Below are positions 63,874-64,000 of a stretch of DNA of 64,000 nucleotides, one piece after another (positions within the stretch are counted from its first letter, which is position 1; each line of letters opens with the position of its first letter). Source of the DNA: Pseudomonadota bacterium (GTDB lineage Bacteria > Pseudomonadota > Gammaproteobacteria > Burkholderiales > Rhodocyclaceae); assembly GCA_008501585.1 (NCBI GenBank), contig QQUN01000046.1:16780-80779 (forward strand), read 5' to 3'. Under the pieces are notes generated by a model. It saw only the letters and a list, made by a program, of their open reading frames with translations. It searched no databases and was not told where the DNA came from. The position numbers were made by a program, and so were the translations under genes.

Positions 63874-64000
63874 TGTGATGTTTCAATAGGTTGTTCATCC
63901 GGAAGGATCTGGGAGACTGGAGTTCTCGACGCTTCAGTAACCCAAGGAGTCCAACCGGATGAACAGCCATAAGAATGCCAGAACGACCTTTGCCGGGCGC
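63874..64000 (+). mobile_element. IS481-family insertion sequence, left end (truncated by window)
   Basis: The element opens with TGTGATGTTTCAATAGGTTG, a close match to the terminal repeat of IS481/IS1002 elements. It is preceded by CTAG, the known preferred target of this family, at 63870-63873. The transposase start follows 85 bp inside. The right end and the duplicated target lie outside the window. Confidence 0.88.
63959..64000 (+). CDS. IS481-family transposase, N-terminal start only
   Basis: The first 14 codons (MNSHKNARTTFAGR) match the characteristic opening of IS481-family transposases, which are DDE enzymes with an N-terminal helix-turn-helix. The ATG follows AAGGAG at good spacing. 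The gene runs off the window edge, so intactness cannot be judged. Confidence 0.88.
   Translation, partial: MNSHKNARTTFAGR

Overview
The window is a high-GC bacterial chromosome segment. Gene content and order point to a betaproteobacterium, most likely of the Rhodocyclales (Azoarcus/Thauera/Zoogloea-like). The markers are a phasin gene, the order miaB-phoH-ybeY-corC-lnt-glyQS-gmhB-plsC, a TatT-type TRAP transporter, imuA-imuB-dnaE2, and recCBD. This placement is an inference from families and order, not from a database search.

Layout. (1) 1-1049: the tail of an enoyl-CoA hydratase gene and a phasin gene with a near-perfect sigma70 promoter and a strong terminator. (2) 1312-11505, minus strand: a ten-gene housekeeping run for tRNA and rRNA maturation, lipoprotein acylation, glycyl-tRNA synthetase, heptose and phospholipid synthesis. 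(3) 11665-11825: a tRNA with anticodon CAU, its promoter and a terminator. (4) 11937-15746: a TRAP transporter operon (TatT lipoprotein, binding protein, fused QM permease). (5) 15747-21290, minus strand: an iron-acquisition set (TonB receptor, FMN alpha-hydroxy-acid oxidase, PiuC-type hydroxylase, ferric-iron binding protein) behind a Fur-like site, then a DsbA/FrnE-like oxidoreductase. (6) 22390-27655: the ImuA-ImuB-DnaE2 mutasome. (7) 27740-29894: a small accessory patch with a 9-bp tandem repeat, a HTH/PIN toxin-antitoxin pair and two orphan genes. (8) 30102-43265: a CPA2 antiporter, an ectoine-type aspartate kinase, RecC-RecB-RecD, a DEDDh exonuclease and a DUF5710 protein.

(9) 43380-63688 is the unusual part. 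A minus-strand operon encodes TolC, a small HlyD adaptor, a DUF4347/RTX protein with an LEPR-type N-terminus, a GT1-like glycosyltransferase, a membrane-anchored HlyD adaptor with a GAF-like N-terminal region, and a fusion of a PqqD-like domain, an M50 (site-2 protease) membrane domain and a HlyD arm. No ABC-transporter ATPase is present. Divergent and convergent operons add two GT4-like glycosyltransferases, a sulfotransferase, a GT-TPR-GT fusion, a TPR/GT/sulfotransferase-like fusion, and divergent homologues of shikimate dehydrogenase and DAHP synthase. In the DAHP-synthase homologue the metal-binding Cys is replaced by Asn. My working model is export of an RTX surface protein through an ABC-less, M50-containing envelope machine, with decoration by a sulfated glycan that may carry a carbocyclic or keto-acid unit. 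This is a hypothesis from gene context.

(10) 63739-64000: a 131-bp hairpin-forming repeat element, abutted at a CTAG target by the left end of an IS481-family insertion sequence whose transposase gene runs off the window.

Most gene pairs overlap by 1-17 bp, so operon assignments are well supported. Start codons were chosen from ribosome binding sites and overlaps where possible.
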